From CAVPCY01 sp963702525 (GTDB taxonomy: Bacteria; Actinomycetota; Coriobacteriia; Anaerosomatales; PHET01), in the NCBI GenBank assembly GCA_963702525.1, contig CAVPCY010000009.1, positions 62,001 through 126,000 of the forward strand: a DNA stretch of 64,000 nucleotides, given 5' to 3'. The translations under genes were made by a program, and so were the position numbers. The notes beneath the pieces were generated by a model. The model saw only the letters and a list, made by a program, of their open reading frames with translations. It made no database searches and was not told where the DNA came from. Position 1 is the stretch's first letter; every line of letters begins with the position of its first letter. This document shows positions 18,124-28,954 of this stretch, piece after piece.

Positions 18124-20103
18124 TTAGCGCAGGAAGTATACCCGCGTCCCGGCCTTCACGCAATCGCCCTCGGCCTTCGCAGGCGCTACGGCTTCTCGGC
18201 GCACACCTTCTCGAGCGAACTCGGCCACACCCATGGCGCCGACGTCACCGGCTATGTGCTCGCGGACCCCCACCGTGTCGGTCTCGATCTCCTTGTCACC
18301 GATCACCAGCATGTAGGGCACCTTGGTCGCCTGGGCCTTCGCGATCTTGACGCGCATCGGCTCGCTATCGATGACCACTTCCGCACGTACCCCGGCGTCG
18401 CGTAGCCTCTGGCCGACTTTCTCGGCATGCTCGATGTGACGGTCGGAGATCGGGATGATCGACGCCTGCACCGGAGCGAGCCACGTGGGAAACGCTCCGG
18501 CGTAGTGCTCGATCAGAATGCCAAAGAACCGCTCCATGCTCCCGAGGATCGTGCGGTGCAGCATGAACGGCTGCGCTTCGGTGTTGTCGGCGGTGCGGTA
18601 CGTCATGTCGAAGCGCAGCGGGTTGTTGAAGTCGACCTGGATCGTGGAGGTCTGCCACGTGCGCCCGATCGCGTCTTTGAGCTTGATGTCGATCTTGGGA
18701 CCGTAGAACGCGCCATCGCCCTCGTTGATCTCGTAGGCCGTACCGCGCTGGTCGAGCGCGTCCATGAGCGCCTTGGTCGCGTGGTCCCACTCCTCGTCGA
18801 AGCCCTCGATCGACTTCTCGGGACGGGTGGAGACCTCGGCGGTGTACTCGAAGCCGAAGACCCCGTTCACGTAGTCGACGAGGTCGAGCATCTTCATGAC
18901 CTCGGGCGTGACCTGCTCGGCGGTGCAGAAGATGTGAGCGTCGTCTTGGGTGAAGCCGCGTGCGCGCATGAGGCCGTGCACGACGCCCGAGAGCTCGTGC
19001 CGGTAGACGGTGCCGAACTCGAACATCCGGATCGGCAGGTCGCGGTAGGAGCGTACGTCGTCGTTGTAGATCATGATGTGGCCCGGGCAGTTCATGGGCT
19101 TGATGCCGTAGTCGTTCACGCGCCCGTCGCCCTCGTCGATCTGGAAGAAGTACATGTTCTCCCGGTAGTTGTCCCAGTGACCCGAGATCTTCCAGACGTC
19201 CGCCTTGTAGATGTGCGGCGTGATGACCTCGACGTAGTCGCGGCGGTAGAGCTCGGCGCGCAGCCACTCCTGGATCAGGCGCAGCACGCGCGCGCCTTTG
19301 GGGTGGTAGAGCGGCAGGCCGGCGCCCGCCTCCTCGTGGAGCGAGAACAGGTCGAGCTCGCGACCCAGCTTGCGGTGATCGCGCTTCTCGGCCTCTTCGA
19401 GGCGGGTCAGGTATTCGTCGAGTTCCTTCTGCGTGAACCACACGGTGCCGTAGATTCGCTGCAGCATCGGCCGGTCCGAGTCGCCGCGCCAGTACGCGCC
19501 TGCGATCTTCATGAGCTTGAACGCGCCGAGCCTCGACGTCGTGGGCACGTGAGGGCCACGGCACAGGTCGGTGAAGGCACCCTGACTGTACGTGGAGATG
19601 ATCTCGTCTTCCGGCAGCTCGCCGATGAGCTCTCGTTTGAAGGGCTGCTGCTCGAACGCGTCCCATGCCTCGAGTTTGTCGAGCACCGTGCGCTTGAACG
19701 GCTTGTCCTCGGCGACGATCTGGCGCATCCGCTCCTCGATCGCCTCGAGGTCTTCCGGTGTGAACGGGCGACCGATCTCGAAGTCGTAGTAGAAACCGTC
19801 CTCGATCGCGGGACCGATGCCGAACTTCGCCATCGGGAACAGGTCCTTGACCGCCTCGGCCATCACGTGAGCGGTGGAGTGTCGAAGGATGTGCAGCGCC
19901 TCGGGGCTTCGATCGGTCACGATCTCGACCGTGTCGCCGTCGGAAACGCCCGTGCCCACGTCCACCTGCTCGCCGTTCACCTTCCCGGCTAGTGCGGCTT
20001 GGGCGAGGCGGGGGCCGATGGAGGCGGCGACGTCGAAGACGGTCGCTCCCTCGGCCACGTGCTTCTCGCTTCCATCAGGGAGCTTGACGGTGATCTCGGG
20101 CAT
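18124..20103 (-). CDS. thrS: Threonyl-tRNA synthetase
   Basis: Class II synthetase charging tRNA-Thr. Intact, 659 residues. Order: TGS domain (residues 1-60, MPEITVKLPDGSEKHVAEGA); editing domain with HILRHSTAHVMAEAV and DLCRGPHVPTT zinc-like ligands; catalytic core with PMNCPGHIMIY, FEFGTVYRHELSG (motif 2) and PFMLHRTILGSMERFFGI (motif 3); and the anticodon-binding domain from WLAPVQASIIPIS. The ATG at 20103 follows GAGGAGAAACCCC; the 22 extra codons upstream lack a ribosome site. No T-box was recognised in the 89 bases upstream, only short hairpins (for example CGCCT/AGGCG at 20169-20186). Confidence 0.97.
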   Translation of the reverse strand: MPEITVKLPDGSEKHVAEGATVFDVAASIGPRLAQAALAGKVNGEQVDVGTGVSDGDTVEIVTDRSPEALHILRHSTAHVMAEAVKDLFPMAKFGIGPAIEDGFYYDFEIGRPFTPEDLEAIEERMRQIVAEDKPFKRTVLDKLEAWDAFEQQPFKRELIGELPEDEIISTYSQGAFTDLCRGPHVPTTSRLGAFKLMKIAGAYWRGDSDRPMLQRIYGTVWFTQKELDEYLTRLEEAEKRDHRKLGRELDLFSLHEEAGAGLPLYHPKGARVLRLIQEWLRAELYRRDYVEVITPHIYKADVWKISGHWDNYRENMYFFQIDEGDGRVNDYGIKPMNCPGHIMIYNDDVRSYRDLPIRMFEFGTVYRHELSGVVHGLMRARGFTQDDAHIFCTAEQVTPEVMKMLDLVDYVNGVFGFEYTAEVSTRPEKSIEGFDEEWDHATKALMDALDQRGTAYEINEGDGAFYGPKIDIKLKDAIGRTWQTSTIQVDFNNPLRFDMTYRTADNTEAQPFMLHRTILGSMERFFGILIEHYAGAFPTWLAPVQASIIPISDRHIEHAEKVGQRLRDAGVRAEVVIDSEPMRVKIAKAQATKVPYMLVIGDKEIETDTVGVREHIAGDVGAMGVAEFAREGVRREAVAPAKAEGDCVKAGTRVYFLR

Positions 20104-20192
20104 GGGGTTTCTCCTCGCACAAAGTCGAACCGCCCCACCTTCTCGGCAGGGCGGCACAAAGCGTATCACGCCTCATGCTTCAGGCGGTGTCA

Positions 20193-20630
20193 CTACTGTT
20201 TCGTCTTGCAGTACGGGCAGACCGCCCAGCTGAGCTTGAGCGCCTTGCCGCACTCGACGCACGGCTTGCGCAGCTTCTTCATGCAGCTCGGACAGATGAG
20301 GAAGTCCTTCTCGGTGGGCTTGTGACACGCCGGGCATGTCTCGTAGTCGCGAGCGAGCGCTATCTCCTTCGCCTGGATCTCGAGGTCGCGCTCGTGCATG
20401 TCGTCCGCGAACTCGGGCGGCCTGACCACCAGGTAGACGATCCAGCCCGGAATCGTGAAGAACAGCACGGTCAAGGCCCAGAACCAGCCCATGGCGCCCC
20501 GGCGATTGGCGTCGCGCCACGTCCAGAACACCAGTGCGATATCGAGGACGATGAAGAACAGGACGCACAGGTTCCGAGTCAGCAGGAACTCGGGGCTCTT
20601 CAGAATCGGATCGAGCAGCTCGCCCATCAT
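20193..20630 (-). CDS. Membrane-anchored zinc-ribbon protein
   Basis: 145 residues. Two transmembrane segments near the N-terminus (TRNLCVLFFIVLDIALVFWT and MGWFWALTVLFFTIPGWIVY) joined by a short DANRRGA turn, then a charged linker and three CxxC-type pairs: CPACHK, CPSCMKK and CVECGK, ending CPYCKTKQ, which makes a double zinc ribbon in the cytoplasm. This arrangement occurs in uncharacterised actinobacterial proteins; the function is unknown. It lies between folC and thrS with a G-rich ribosome site just before two adjacent ATGs. Intact. Confidence 0.75.
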   Translation of the reverse strand: MMGELLDPILKSPEFLLTRNLCVLFFIVLDIALVFWTWRDANRRGAMGWFWALTVLFFTIPGWIVYLVVRPPEFADDMHERDLEIQAKEIALARDYETCPACHKPTEKDFLICPSCMKKLRKPCVECGKALKLSWAVCPYCKTKQ

Positions 20631-20677
20631 CTCCCCTTAGCGGCTTTGCGCCACACGTGCGCGGGTACGCGTGGATT

Positions 20678-22071
20678 CTAGCAGAACTTACCTGTGCCTC
20701 GACGGCAGGCGCCCGCGCTGTTGCCGAGTCGTCGCGAAGGACCGAACGAGCCTGCCCGGCCGTGGTCAGCGAGCCGGTGATGACGAGGCCGTTCGGAGAA
20801 GTGGTGTGTGTGACGGCGACCGCTTCGGGCAACTGCTCGATCGATGGCGGCAGGCAGCCCGTGACCTCTTCGACCAGTCGCGCGAGATCGGCCGCGGGCA
20901 GCGCCCGAGGAGAGTCCGGCGAGGTCGTCGTGATCGGGGCACCCGTCGCCGCGAGTGCCTCCACGATGCCGCGCGCATCCTTGTCCGCGAGGATGCCGAG
21001 GAGCAGCGTCGGCCGCTCGGCCACATCGGGCCACGCGTCGGCGATGGCGTCCGCGAGCACGGCGGCCGCCTGCGGGTTGTGGGCCCCGTCGACGACCACG
21101 GGCGGGTCCGGGCGCACGACTTCGAAGCGGCCCGGGAGCGTGAGTGACGCGAGCGCTCGAGAGACCGCGGGTGGATCGAGCGAGCGCCCGAGTGCCGCCT
21201 CCACGGCAGCCACCGCCGTGGCCACGTTCCCGGCTTGGTACGCGGGTGCCGCGACCTGGAGGTCCTCATACGACCTGTGCACGCCGCGCACCGTGAGTCG
21301 AGTGGGCTCGAAGGGACTGCGCGGACGCGACAGCACCTCGAAGCGCACTGTCATCTCCTCGACGACGGGAGTGGGCGCACCCACCTCGCGCACGGCGCGT
21401 GCGTCTGCATGCACCTCGTCCGCGCGGGCCAGGAAGACCGGCTCGAGACCGACCGTGCCGGGACCCAGGACGGGGGCGCCGGCGGGTCGGATGATCGCGG
21501 CCTTCTCGGCAGCGATCTCTTCGAGCGTGTCGCCCAGGATCCCCATGTGATCGAGCCCGATCCCGGTGATGACCGCAACGGCGGGCGCCGCCACGCTCGT
21601 CGCGTCCCACCTGCCGCCGAGACCGACCTCGAGAACCGCAACGTCGACCCGGGACTCGCGGAACAGCCAGAGCGCCGCTGCAGTGGTCAGCTCGAACTCG
21701 GTGAACCCGGCCGCACTCCCCTGCCGGCCGGGGCGCAACTGCTCCGCCGCGAGCACTGCCGCTGATACGGCTTCGGCGAACTGCTCGTCGCTCACGGGTC
21801 CGGCGCCGATCTCCATGCGCTCGTTGATCCGTTCGAGTTCCGGGCTCGTGTAGAGCGCTGTCGAGACGCCGTGGGCACTCAGCAGGGCGTGGGCCACGCG
21901 TGCGGTCGACGTCTTGCCGTTGGTGCCGGCGACCTGCACCACCGAGAAGGCGTCTTGAGGTCGCCCAAGTGCTTCGCACAGCGCCGTGATGCCGTCGAGC
22001 GACGGGTTGATGCCGAAGGTCAGTGCGCCCTTGAGTGCCTCGACGGCGGCGTCGTAGCTCAGGTGGCCCAC
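20678..22071 (-). CDS. folC: Folylpolyglutamate synthase / dihydrofolate synthase (3' end disturbed)
   Basis: Mur-ligase-fold enzyme adding glutamates to folates. VVQVAGTNGKTSTARVAHAL is the ATP P-loop; FTEFELTTAAALWLF and LEVGLGGRWDATSV follow; ITGIGLDHMGILGDTLEEIA and VVDGAHNPQAAAVLADAI complete the family set. The GTG at 22071 starts GHLSYDAAVEALKG. The open frame does not stop where the domain ends but runs on for 500 bases across the zinc-ribbon gene in another frame; a one-base correction near 20700 brings in the TAG at 20678-20680, which I take as the end. Normal length about 464. It follows valS by 13 bases. Confidence 0.88.
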
Positions 22072-22084
22072 GATCGATCAACCT

Positions 22085-24737
22085 CTACGCGAGCTCGGCG
22101 AGCTGCGCGTCGATCAATCCAAGCGACTCGAAGAGCTCGGCCGCTTTGGCGCGGTCCTTCTCGACGATCTCGGCCGATGCCTTGGCAAGAAAGCCCGGGT
22201 TGGAGAGCTTGCGCTCGAACTTGTCGAGTTCTCCGGCGACCTTGTCTCGCTCCTTGCGCAGGCGCGCCGCTTCGGCGTCGAAGTCGACGAGCCCTTCGAG
22301 AGGCACGTAGATCTCGAGCCCCGATGCGATCACCGTGGCCGAGTGCGGAGGCTTGACCGCTTCAGTGCTGGCCGAGGAGTCCGACACCCCGGCAAGCCTG
22401 TGCATCTCGCCGAACTCGGAGCTCACCCACTGGTTGTCCGCATCGCCTGCGGTCTTGATGACGACCGCTCACCCCCTGCTTGGGCGGGAGCTTGTAGCGT
22501 GCGCGCACGGCACGGATGCCCGTCACCACGTCGATGAGCCGGTTGATGGAGCGCTCTGCCCCCTCGTCGGCGAAGCGAGTCAGGGCGGCGGCGTCGGGCC
22601 ACGCGGCCACCATCAACGACGGTGCGTCCTCGACTGCGGCCAGCGGCAGGTTGCGCCAGATCGTCTCGGTCACGAACGGCATCATGGGGTGCAGCAGTCG
22701 CAGCGCTTGGTCGAGCACGAACACGAGGATGCGTTGCACGCTCGCGCGCGCTTCCCCGCCCTCGGCGAGGCGCGCCTTGGCAAGCTCGATGTACCAGTCA
22801 CAGTACTCGTTCCAGAAGAAGTCGTAGAGTGCGCGGGCGACCTCGCCGAACTCGTAGGCGTCGAGTCCCTCGTCCACACGCGCGGACAGATCTGCAAGCC
22901 GCGAGAGGATCCAGCGGTCCGCAACGGTGTGCGGCACGGGTTCGCCGGGCTCGTAGCCCTCGAGGTTCATGAGCACGAAGCGGCTCGCGTTCCAGATCTT
23001 GTTCGCGAAGTTGCGGCTCGAAACGAGCTTCTCTTCCGAGAACTTGAGGTCCTGCGCGCCCGTGACCTGCAGCATCAGACCGAAGCGCATGCCGTCGGCG
23101 CCGTAGTGGTCCATGAGGTCGAGCGGGTCGACGCCGGTGCCGAGCGACTTGGACATGCGCTTGCCCTCGGCATTGAAGACCGTGGGATGGATGATGACGT
23201 CGTCGAAGGGTATCTGGCCGTCCCGGAAGTACATGCCGCTCATCACCATGCGCGCGACCCACAGGAACAGGATGTCGCGAGCGGTCGAAAGCACGCTCGT
23301 GGGATAGAAGTAGTCCACGCGTGGGTCGGGATCTGGCCAGCCCAGCGTGGCGAAGGGCCACAGCTGGCTCGAGAACCACGTGTCGAGCACGTCTTCGTCC
23401 TGCCGCATCGGCACGCCGCAGGTAGGACACGCGATCAGGTCGTCCATGCTCGCGATCGTCATGTTGCACTCGTCGCAGTAGAAGACCGGGATGCGGTGGC
23501 CCCACCACAGCTGGCGCGAGATGCACCAGTCCCGGATGTTCTCCATCCAGTGGAAGTAGACGTTCTCCCACCGCTTGGGGTGGAAGGTCACCCTCCCGTC
23601 CCTGACCGCTTCGATCGCCGGCTCGGCCAACGGGCGCATGTCCACGAACCACTGGTCCGAGAGCCATGGCTCGATCACCGTATGGCAGCGGTAGCAGTGC
23701 CCCACCGAGTGGACATGGTCGTCGGTCTTGACCAGCAGGCCGGCCGCGTCGAGATCGGCGAGGACACGGGCGCGGGCCTCGTAGCGGTCGAGTCCGGCGT
23801 AGGCGCCGCCCTCTGCCGAGATGGTCGCATCGGCGTTCATCACGTTGATCTTGGCGCAGTCGTGGCGCTCGCCGATCTCGAAGTCGTTCGGGTCGTGCGC
23901 CGGTGTCACCTTCACGGCGCCAGAGCCGAACGATGGGTCCACGTAGTCGTCGGCGACGACGGGGATCTCGCGGTCCATGAGCGGCAGCACCACTGTCGCG
24001 CCCACCAGGGCTCTGTAGCGCTCGTCGTCAGGATGCACTGCGATGCAGGTGTCGCCCAGCATCGTCTCGGGGCGCGTCGTCGCAACAACGACGTGGTCGA
24101 TTCCGGCCACCGGCTCTTTGAGCGGATAGCGCAGGTGCCACAGGTGGCTGTCGACGTCCTCGTGCTCGACCTCGATGTCGGAGAGAGCCGTCGAGCAGCG
24201 CGGGCACCAGTTGATGATGCGCTTGCCGCGGTAGATGAGGCCCTTGTCGAACCATTCGACGAAGACCTTGCGGACAGCGCGCTGGTAGCTCGGGTCCATC
24301 GTGAACCACTCGTCCGAGTAGTCACACGAGCAGCCCATCGCCTTGAGCTGGCTGATGATCGTGGAGCCGTGCTCTCTGCGCCACTCCCAGCACGCTTCGA
24401 TGAAGGCCTCTCGGCCCACGTCATGCCGGCTCTTGCCTTCCTTCGCGAGCTTCTGCTCGACCTTGTTCTGCGTCGCGATGCCGGCGTGATCGGTGCCCAC
24501 CACCCAGCGAGCGGGGCGCCCAGCCATGCGCTGGCGACGGACGACGACGTCTTGGATCGTGTTGTTGAGCGCGTGGCCCATGTGCAGCGATCCCGTGACG
24601 TTGGGAGGCGGGATGACGACCGTGTACGGACGTACACCCTCTACGATCTCCTGCCCGAAGTAGCCGCCTTCCAGCCACGACGCGAAGACCGGAGCCTCGA
24701 CCGCTTTGGGGTCGTAGGCGGTGGGCATGTCGCTCAA
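22085..24737 (-). CDS. valS: Valyl-tRNA synthetase (frameshifted near 22470)
   Basis: Class I synthetase charging tRNA-Val. Catalytic HIGH motif in PPPNVTGSLHMGHALNN, the editing domain with ATTRPETMLGDTCIAVHP, the KMSKS motif in GKRMSKSLGTGVDP, and the anticodon-binding domain. The frame breaks near 22470, just after ARYKLPPKQG, and continues as VSSEFGEMHRLAGVSDSSAS followed by the C-terminal coiled coil (FDAEAARLRKERDKVAGELD) that ValS uses to contact tRNA. The start is a TTG at 24737 eight bases after AAGGAG; an ATG follows at 24728. About 883 residues. Followed closely by folC. The break is probably a sequence error. Confidence 0.93.
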
Positions 24738-24938
24738 AGTCGCATCTCCTTGCTACCGCTTGACAACGGCTGCGCCCAGACAGGCGGCAGGTGTCGTGAT
24801 TCTAGCAGGTCAGAAGGGTGCTCGGAGTGCCCCGATTTCAGATACCCCTGGGGGTCTATTGGCTCGTGAACTACCGAACGATACACATTGTGACAGTCCG
24901 ATGCCTGAGGACTGAAACCGAAGGAAGGGTCGACCGCC

Positions 24939-25148
24939 ATGAGTTGCGAGCACGTCGAGAAGTGCATCTTCTTCAACGACAAGATGGCCGACATGCCCGG
25001 GATGACCGAGATCTACAAGAACCGCTACTGCCGGGAAGACAACCTCGCCTGTGCGCGATACATCGTGTGCGACGCGCTTGGCAGAGAGGGCGTACCGGGC
25101 GACCTGTACCCGAACGACCGGGACCGCGCCCTCGCCTTGATCGCGTAG
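24939..25148 (+). CDS. Small conserved cysteine-rich protein
   Basis: 69 residues, lone plus-strand gene between the divergent valS and the convergent clpX. Starts MSCEHVEKCIFFNDKMADMP and ends with VPGDLYPNDRDRALALIA. Five cysteines, with a CEHxxKCxFFN head and a YCREDNLACARY middle, give a pattern seen in short uncharacterised proteins of anaerobic bacteria; it could bind a metal or an iron-sulfur cluster, but nothing proves it. A GGAAGGG site precedes the ATG, and the codon use is like its neighbours. A CAGTCC/GGACTG hairpin lies in the leader. Confidence 0.7.
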   Translation: MSCEHVEKCIFFNDKMADMPGMTEIYKNRYCREDNLACARYIVCDALGREGVPGDLYPNDRDRALALIA

Positions 25149-25215
25149 CAGTCCTGCCCGTCGCACCGGTGATGAACGCCGCACCGCCACAAGCGAGTCG
25201 CGGCGGTCGCCCGGC

Positions 25216-26489
25216 CTAAGCCGACGCCTCCTGCACCGACCCGCGCCGAACGATCGTGGGCCCGGCCTCGCGACTCGACCGCCTCGGCCGTGACGACGAC
25301 CGTCTCGATGTCCGAGTCACTCGGCAGCTCGTACATCGTGTCGAGCAGCAGGTTCTCGCAGATCGAGCGAAGCCCGCGCGCGCCGGTGCCGTGCTTGATG
25401 GCCTGGCGCGCGATCGCGCGAAGCGCGTCGTCGGTGAACTCGAGCTTCACGCTCTTCGAGACTGAACAGGCGCGCATACTGCTTCACGAGCGCGTTCTTC
25501 GGCTCGGTGAGGATGCTGACGAGGTCGTCCTCGGTCAGCTCGGCCACGCTCGAGACGACCGGCAGACGCCCCACGAACTCGGGAATCATCCCGAACTTGT
25601 TGAGGTCCTCGGGCAGCACCTGCGCGAGCAGCTGGCTCTCCGTGTCTCGCGTGACGTCAGAGAGCTCGGCGTGGAAGCCCACGCCGCGCTTGCCGATCCG
25701 GTCGGCGACGATCTTGTCCAGCCCGACGAACGCCCCTCCCAGGATGAAGAGGATGTTCGTGGTGTCGATCTTGATGAGCTCCTGCTGCGGGTGCTTGCGG
25801 CCTCCCTGCGGCGGTACGGACGCCTCGGTGCCCTCGAGGATCTTGAGCAGGGCCTGCTGGACGCCCTCGCCGGAGACGTCGCGCGTGATCGAGAGGTTCT
25901 CGGCCTTGCGGGCCACCTTGTCGATCTCGTCGATGTAGATGATGCCGACCTCGGCGCGCTTGATGTCGAAGTCCGCAGCGGTGATGAGCTTGAGCAGGAT
26001 GTTCTCGACGTCCTCGCCCACGTAGCCCGCCTCGGTGAGCGCGGTCGCATCGGCGATCGCGAACGGGACCTTGAGCACGCGAGCCAGCGTCTGGGCCAGC
26101 AGGGTCTTGCCGCAGCCGGTCGGGCCGAGCATCAGGATGTTGCTCTTGGCGAGCTCCACCTCGTCGTCGTGAACCGACGGCGGCAGCGTGACTCGCTTGT
26201 AGTGGTTGTAGACCGCGACCGACAGGATCTTCTTGGCGCGGTCCTGCCCCACCACGTAGCCGTCGAGCGCGTCGTGGATCTCGACAGGAGTGGGCAGCTC
26301 GTCGAGAACGGGGCGCTCGGCGGCGTCCTCGGCGAGCTCGTCTTCGACGATGTCGTTACACAGCTCGATGCACTCGTCGCAGATGTAGACACCCGGCCCC
26401 GCGATGAGCTTGCGCACGTGTCGCTGGCTCTTGCCGCAAAACGAGCACTTGAGCTGTTCGGGACCCTGGCCGTCGACGGGACGTGTCAC
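25216..26489 (-). CDS. clpX: ATP-dependent Clp protease ATP-binding subunit ClpX (two frame breaks)
   Basis: AAA+ unfoldase that feeds ClpP, including ssrA-tagged substrates. N-terminal zinc domain CSFCGKSQRHVRKLIAGPGV and CDECIELC; Walker A GPTGCGKT; Walker B IIYIDEIDK; pore and sensor regions GRKHPQQELIKIDTTNILFI and PEFVGRLPVV. After LFSLEE near 25465 the frame changes to VKLEFTDDALRAIARQAI and GTGARGLRSICE (sensor 2), and again near 25262 to AGPTIVRRGSVQEASA ending at TAG 25216-25218. GTG start at 26489, one base after clpP. Length about 424, normal. Confidence 0.94.
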
Positions 26490-26490
26490 G

Positions 26491-27104
26491 CTACTTGCCT
26501 TCCGTGGACTTGCGGCTCTCGAGGACGTCGTCCACCAGGCCGTACTCCTTGGCCTGCTCGGCCATCATGATGTTGTCGCGCTCGGTATCGGCGTGGATCG
26601 TAGCGACCTTCTGACCGGTGTGCTTGGCAGGATCTTGTCGAGCTCGTCACGCATCCTGAGCATCTCTTTGGCCTGGATCTCGATGTCGGTGACCTGGCCT
26701 TGCGTGCCCCCCCACGGCTGGTGGATCAGCACGCGCGAGTGCGGCAGCGCGAAACGCTTGCCCGGCGCTCCCGCGGCGAGCAGCACCGCGGCCATGCTGG
26801 CGCACTGCCCGATGCAGATCGTGGAGACCTGCGGCTTGATGAACTGCATCGTGTCGTAGATAGCCAGCCCGTCGGTCACGCTGCCACCCGGCGAGTTGAT
26901 GTAGAGGTTGATGTCCTTGTCCGGGTCGGCACTCTCCAGGTGCAGGAGCTGGGCGATGATCAGGTTGGCGACGTGGTCGTCGATGCCCGAGCCCAGGAAG
27001 ATGACGCGCTCGTTGAGGAGCCGCGAGTAGATGTCGAAGCTGCGCTCGCCTCGCGAGGTCTGCTCTATGACGATGGGAACCAGTGCGTTGGATTCAGGAA
27101 GCAT
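26491..27104 (-). CDS. clpP: ATP-dependent Clp protease proteolytic subunit (frameshifted near 26630)
   Basis: Serine protease barrel subunit. NLYINSPGGSVTDGLAIYDT oxyanion region, catalytic Ser in CIGQCASMAAVLLAAG, catalytic His in HSRVLIHQPWGG. The frame breaks near 26630 in the helix after IEIQAKEMLRMRDELDKIL; it resumes as KHTGQKVATIHADTERD, which supplies the catalytic Asp, and ends EYGLVDDVLESRKSTEGK with TAG at 26491-26493. About 204 residues, normal. Lies between tig and clpX in the common order tig-clpP-clpX. The disruption is likely a sequence error, as the protein is otherwise canonical. Confidence 0.94.
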
Positions 27105-27238
27105 GGGTTGCTACTCCTTGGCGGTTGTGGCGTGACTGGCGCTACCCCTGAGGATACTGGCTGGCGAGCCAGTAGTGAACCTCGCTGGCGCTTCTCGCTG
27201 CCGACGCGACTACGCGCCCGCCGGCCTCCGACCGCTCG

Positions 27239-28643
27239 CTACTCGCTGTCGGCGGCCTTCTTCGGGGCGGCCTTCTTCTTCGCGGCCGGCTTCTTCTTGG
27301 GCGCAGGCTTCGCGTCGTCGGGCTCGCTCGGCGGCCTCCGGCTCGGTGACGGTGACATCCGCGGTCTCCATCAGCCACTCGACCGCCTTGCGGTGCATGA
27401 TCTGCTCGCGGATCACGCTCATGAGACCCAGCTCTTCCCAGCGCTTGCGGGCGTCTTCGGGCGAAGTGTCCGAGGAGCGGGCGAAGTCCTCGAGCTCCTT
27501 GCCGATGTCCTCTTGGGTGATCTCGAGTCCCTCGGCACGGAACAGCGCCTCGAGGGCGAGGTCCTCCTTGACGGCCTGCTCGCCCTGGACCTTCATCTCG
27601 GCTTCGAGCTCCGGCATGCCCATGCCGGTCCCGGCGAAGTACTCCTCGAGCGGGATCTCACGCGTCTCCAGCATCACCAGGAAGTCACGCTGCATCGTGT
27701 CGCCACGCGAGTCGATCATCGACTGAGGCACATCGCCCTCGAGGCGCGAGGCGAGCAGCTCGCGCAAAGCGCGCTCCTTGCCCTGCAGGTGGTTCATCTC
27801 GGCCTGACGATCGAGCGCGAGCTTGAGCTGAGTGTTCATGTCCTCGACGGATTCGAAGCCGCCCACGCTCAGCGCGAACTCGTCGTCGACCTCGGGCAGC
27901 TTCTTCGACTTGATCTCGTGCACCGTCACGTCGAACCCGGCGGTCTTGCCCACGTACTCATCGACCGAGGAGGTGTCGGGGATGGCGAACTCGATGCGGA
28001 CCTCCTGCTCGGGCATCGCGCCGAGAAGCCCCTCGTCGAACTCGGCCGGCATCAGGCCCTGGCCCATCTCGTAGAGGTACTTGTCGACGGTGTTGCCGTC
28101 GTAGCCCTCGCCGTCGACGGTACCGACGAAGGAGATCAGCACGAAGTCGTCCTTCTCGACCCCACGGTCCTCGACGGGTTCGAGGGTCGCGTAGCGCGCG
28201 CGAGCCTGCTCGATCTGCGCGTCGATCTCGGCCTGCGTCGCCTCCTTGGCGGGTGCGGTGATCGAAAGGTCGCCGGTGGAGGTGAGCGTCAGCTCGGGCC
28301 GCACGGCGACCTCGGCCTCGTAGGCGTACTCGGCACCCGGCTCGACGATCGGCAGCTCTTCCATCTCGGGCGACTCGATCGGGCGCAGCGCCTCGAGGTC
28401 GAGGGCTCGCGGGTATGTGCCCTCGACGAGCTCCTCGGTGGCGCTCTGGAGCACGTAGTCACGCCCCACCATCGTGTCGATCATGGGGCGGGGCGCCTTG
28501 CCCGGACGGAAGCCCGGGATCTTGACCTTGCCGCCGACCGACTTGTACGCGGCGTCGACGGCCGCATCGACCTCGTCGGCCGAGATGGTCACTTTCAACT
28601 TGACGTTGTTGCCTTCGAGGCGCTCGACGGAAGTGGTGAGCAC
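27239..28643 (-). CDS. tig: Trigger factor (3' frameshift; Lys/Ala tail)
   Basis: Ribosome-bound chaperone and prolyl isomerase. Ribosome-binding signature GFRPGKAPRPMI in the N-domain, PPIase domain around DDFVLISFVGTVDGEGYDGN, then the C-terminal cradle. The start is GTG at 28643 after AAAGGAACCACC; upstream codons overlap the tRNA-Leu gene and are not used. Near 27340 one indel must be corrected; the other frame then gives SEPDDAKPAPKKKPAAKKK and a stop at 27239, an alanine/lysine-rich tail of roughly 30 residues beyond the normal cradle. Such tails occur in actinobacterial trigger factors and may add RNA or ribosome contact. Confidence 0.92.
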
Positions 28644-28700
28644 GGTGGTTCCTTTCGGGTTGGCTGGTTCGGGCGGTGCCGGCCGTCCGGTGTGTCGCTG

Positions 28701-28785
28701 TGGTGCGGGCGAGAGGACTCGAACCTCCACGAGTTTCCCCACCGGGACCTAAACCCGGCGCGTCTGCCAGTTCCGCCACGCCCGC
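28701..28785 (-). tRNA. tRNA-Leu (anticodon TAG)
   Basis: Minus-strand cloverleaf with acceptor GCGGGCG/CGCCCGC, discriminator A and encoded CCA, anticodon stem CCGGG/CCCGG with loop TTTAGGT, a long class II variable arm and T-loop GGTTCGAGTCC. 85 bases with CCA. It marks one edge of the accessory stretch to 32.87 kb. Confidence 0.95.
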
Positions 28786-28889
28786 AATAAACCAACGTAG
28801 TGTAGCAGACACGTGAGGCCCGCCGCATGGGGCGAAGGCGGCCGGCGCGCGCCCACTCTCGGCACCGAACGCTGCTGTCCGAAGACACC

Positions 28890-28917
28890 GAGAGACCGGC
28901 CGCGCGGCCGGTCTCTC
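28890..28917 (-). terminator. 28-bp perfect palindrome
   Basis: GAGAGACCGGCCGC followed directly by its exact complement, with no added loop, 38 bases past the surface-protein stop. Probably a transcription terminator between that gene and tRNA-Leu; T-run absent. It could equally be a binding site. Confidence 0.5.
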
Positions 28918-28954
28918 CTCACGCCAGATGTCCCGCCATGAGAGCGCGGCAGAA

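Noticed and set aside
20173..20678. The open frame of folC continuing through the zinc-ribbon gene
   Set aside because: The extra 165 residues read the zinc-ribbon gene in a wrong frame and have no folate-enzyme similarity; a lost stop through an indel explains it.
22335..24869. An 844-residue open frame on the plus strand opposite valS
   Set aside because: Its composition (His/Arg/Val/Asp-rich, no domains) is the antisense shadow of valS, whose codon pattern and class I motifs are clear on the other strand.
26700..28790. A 696-residue plus-strand open frame across clpP and tig
   Set aside because: Antisense shadow of clpP and tig; it also runs into tRNA-Leu, which a real gene would not.
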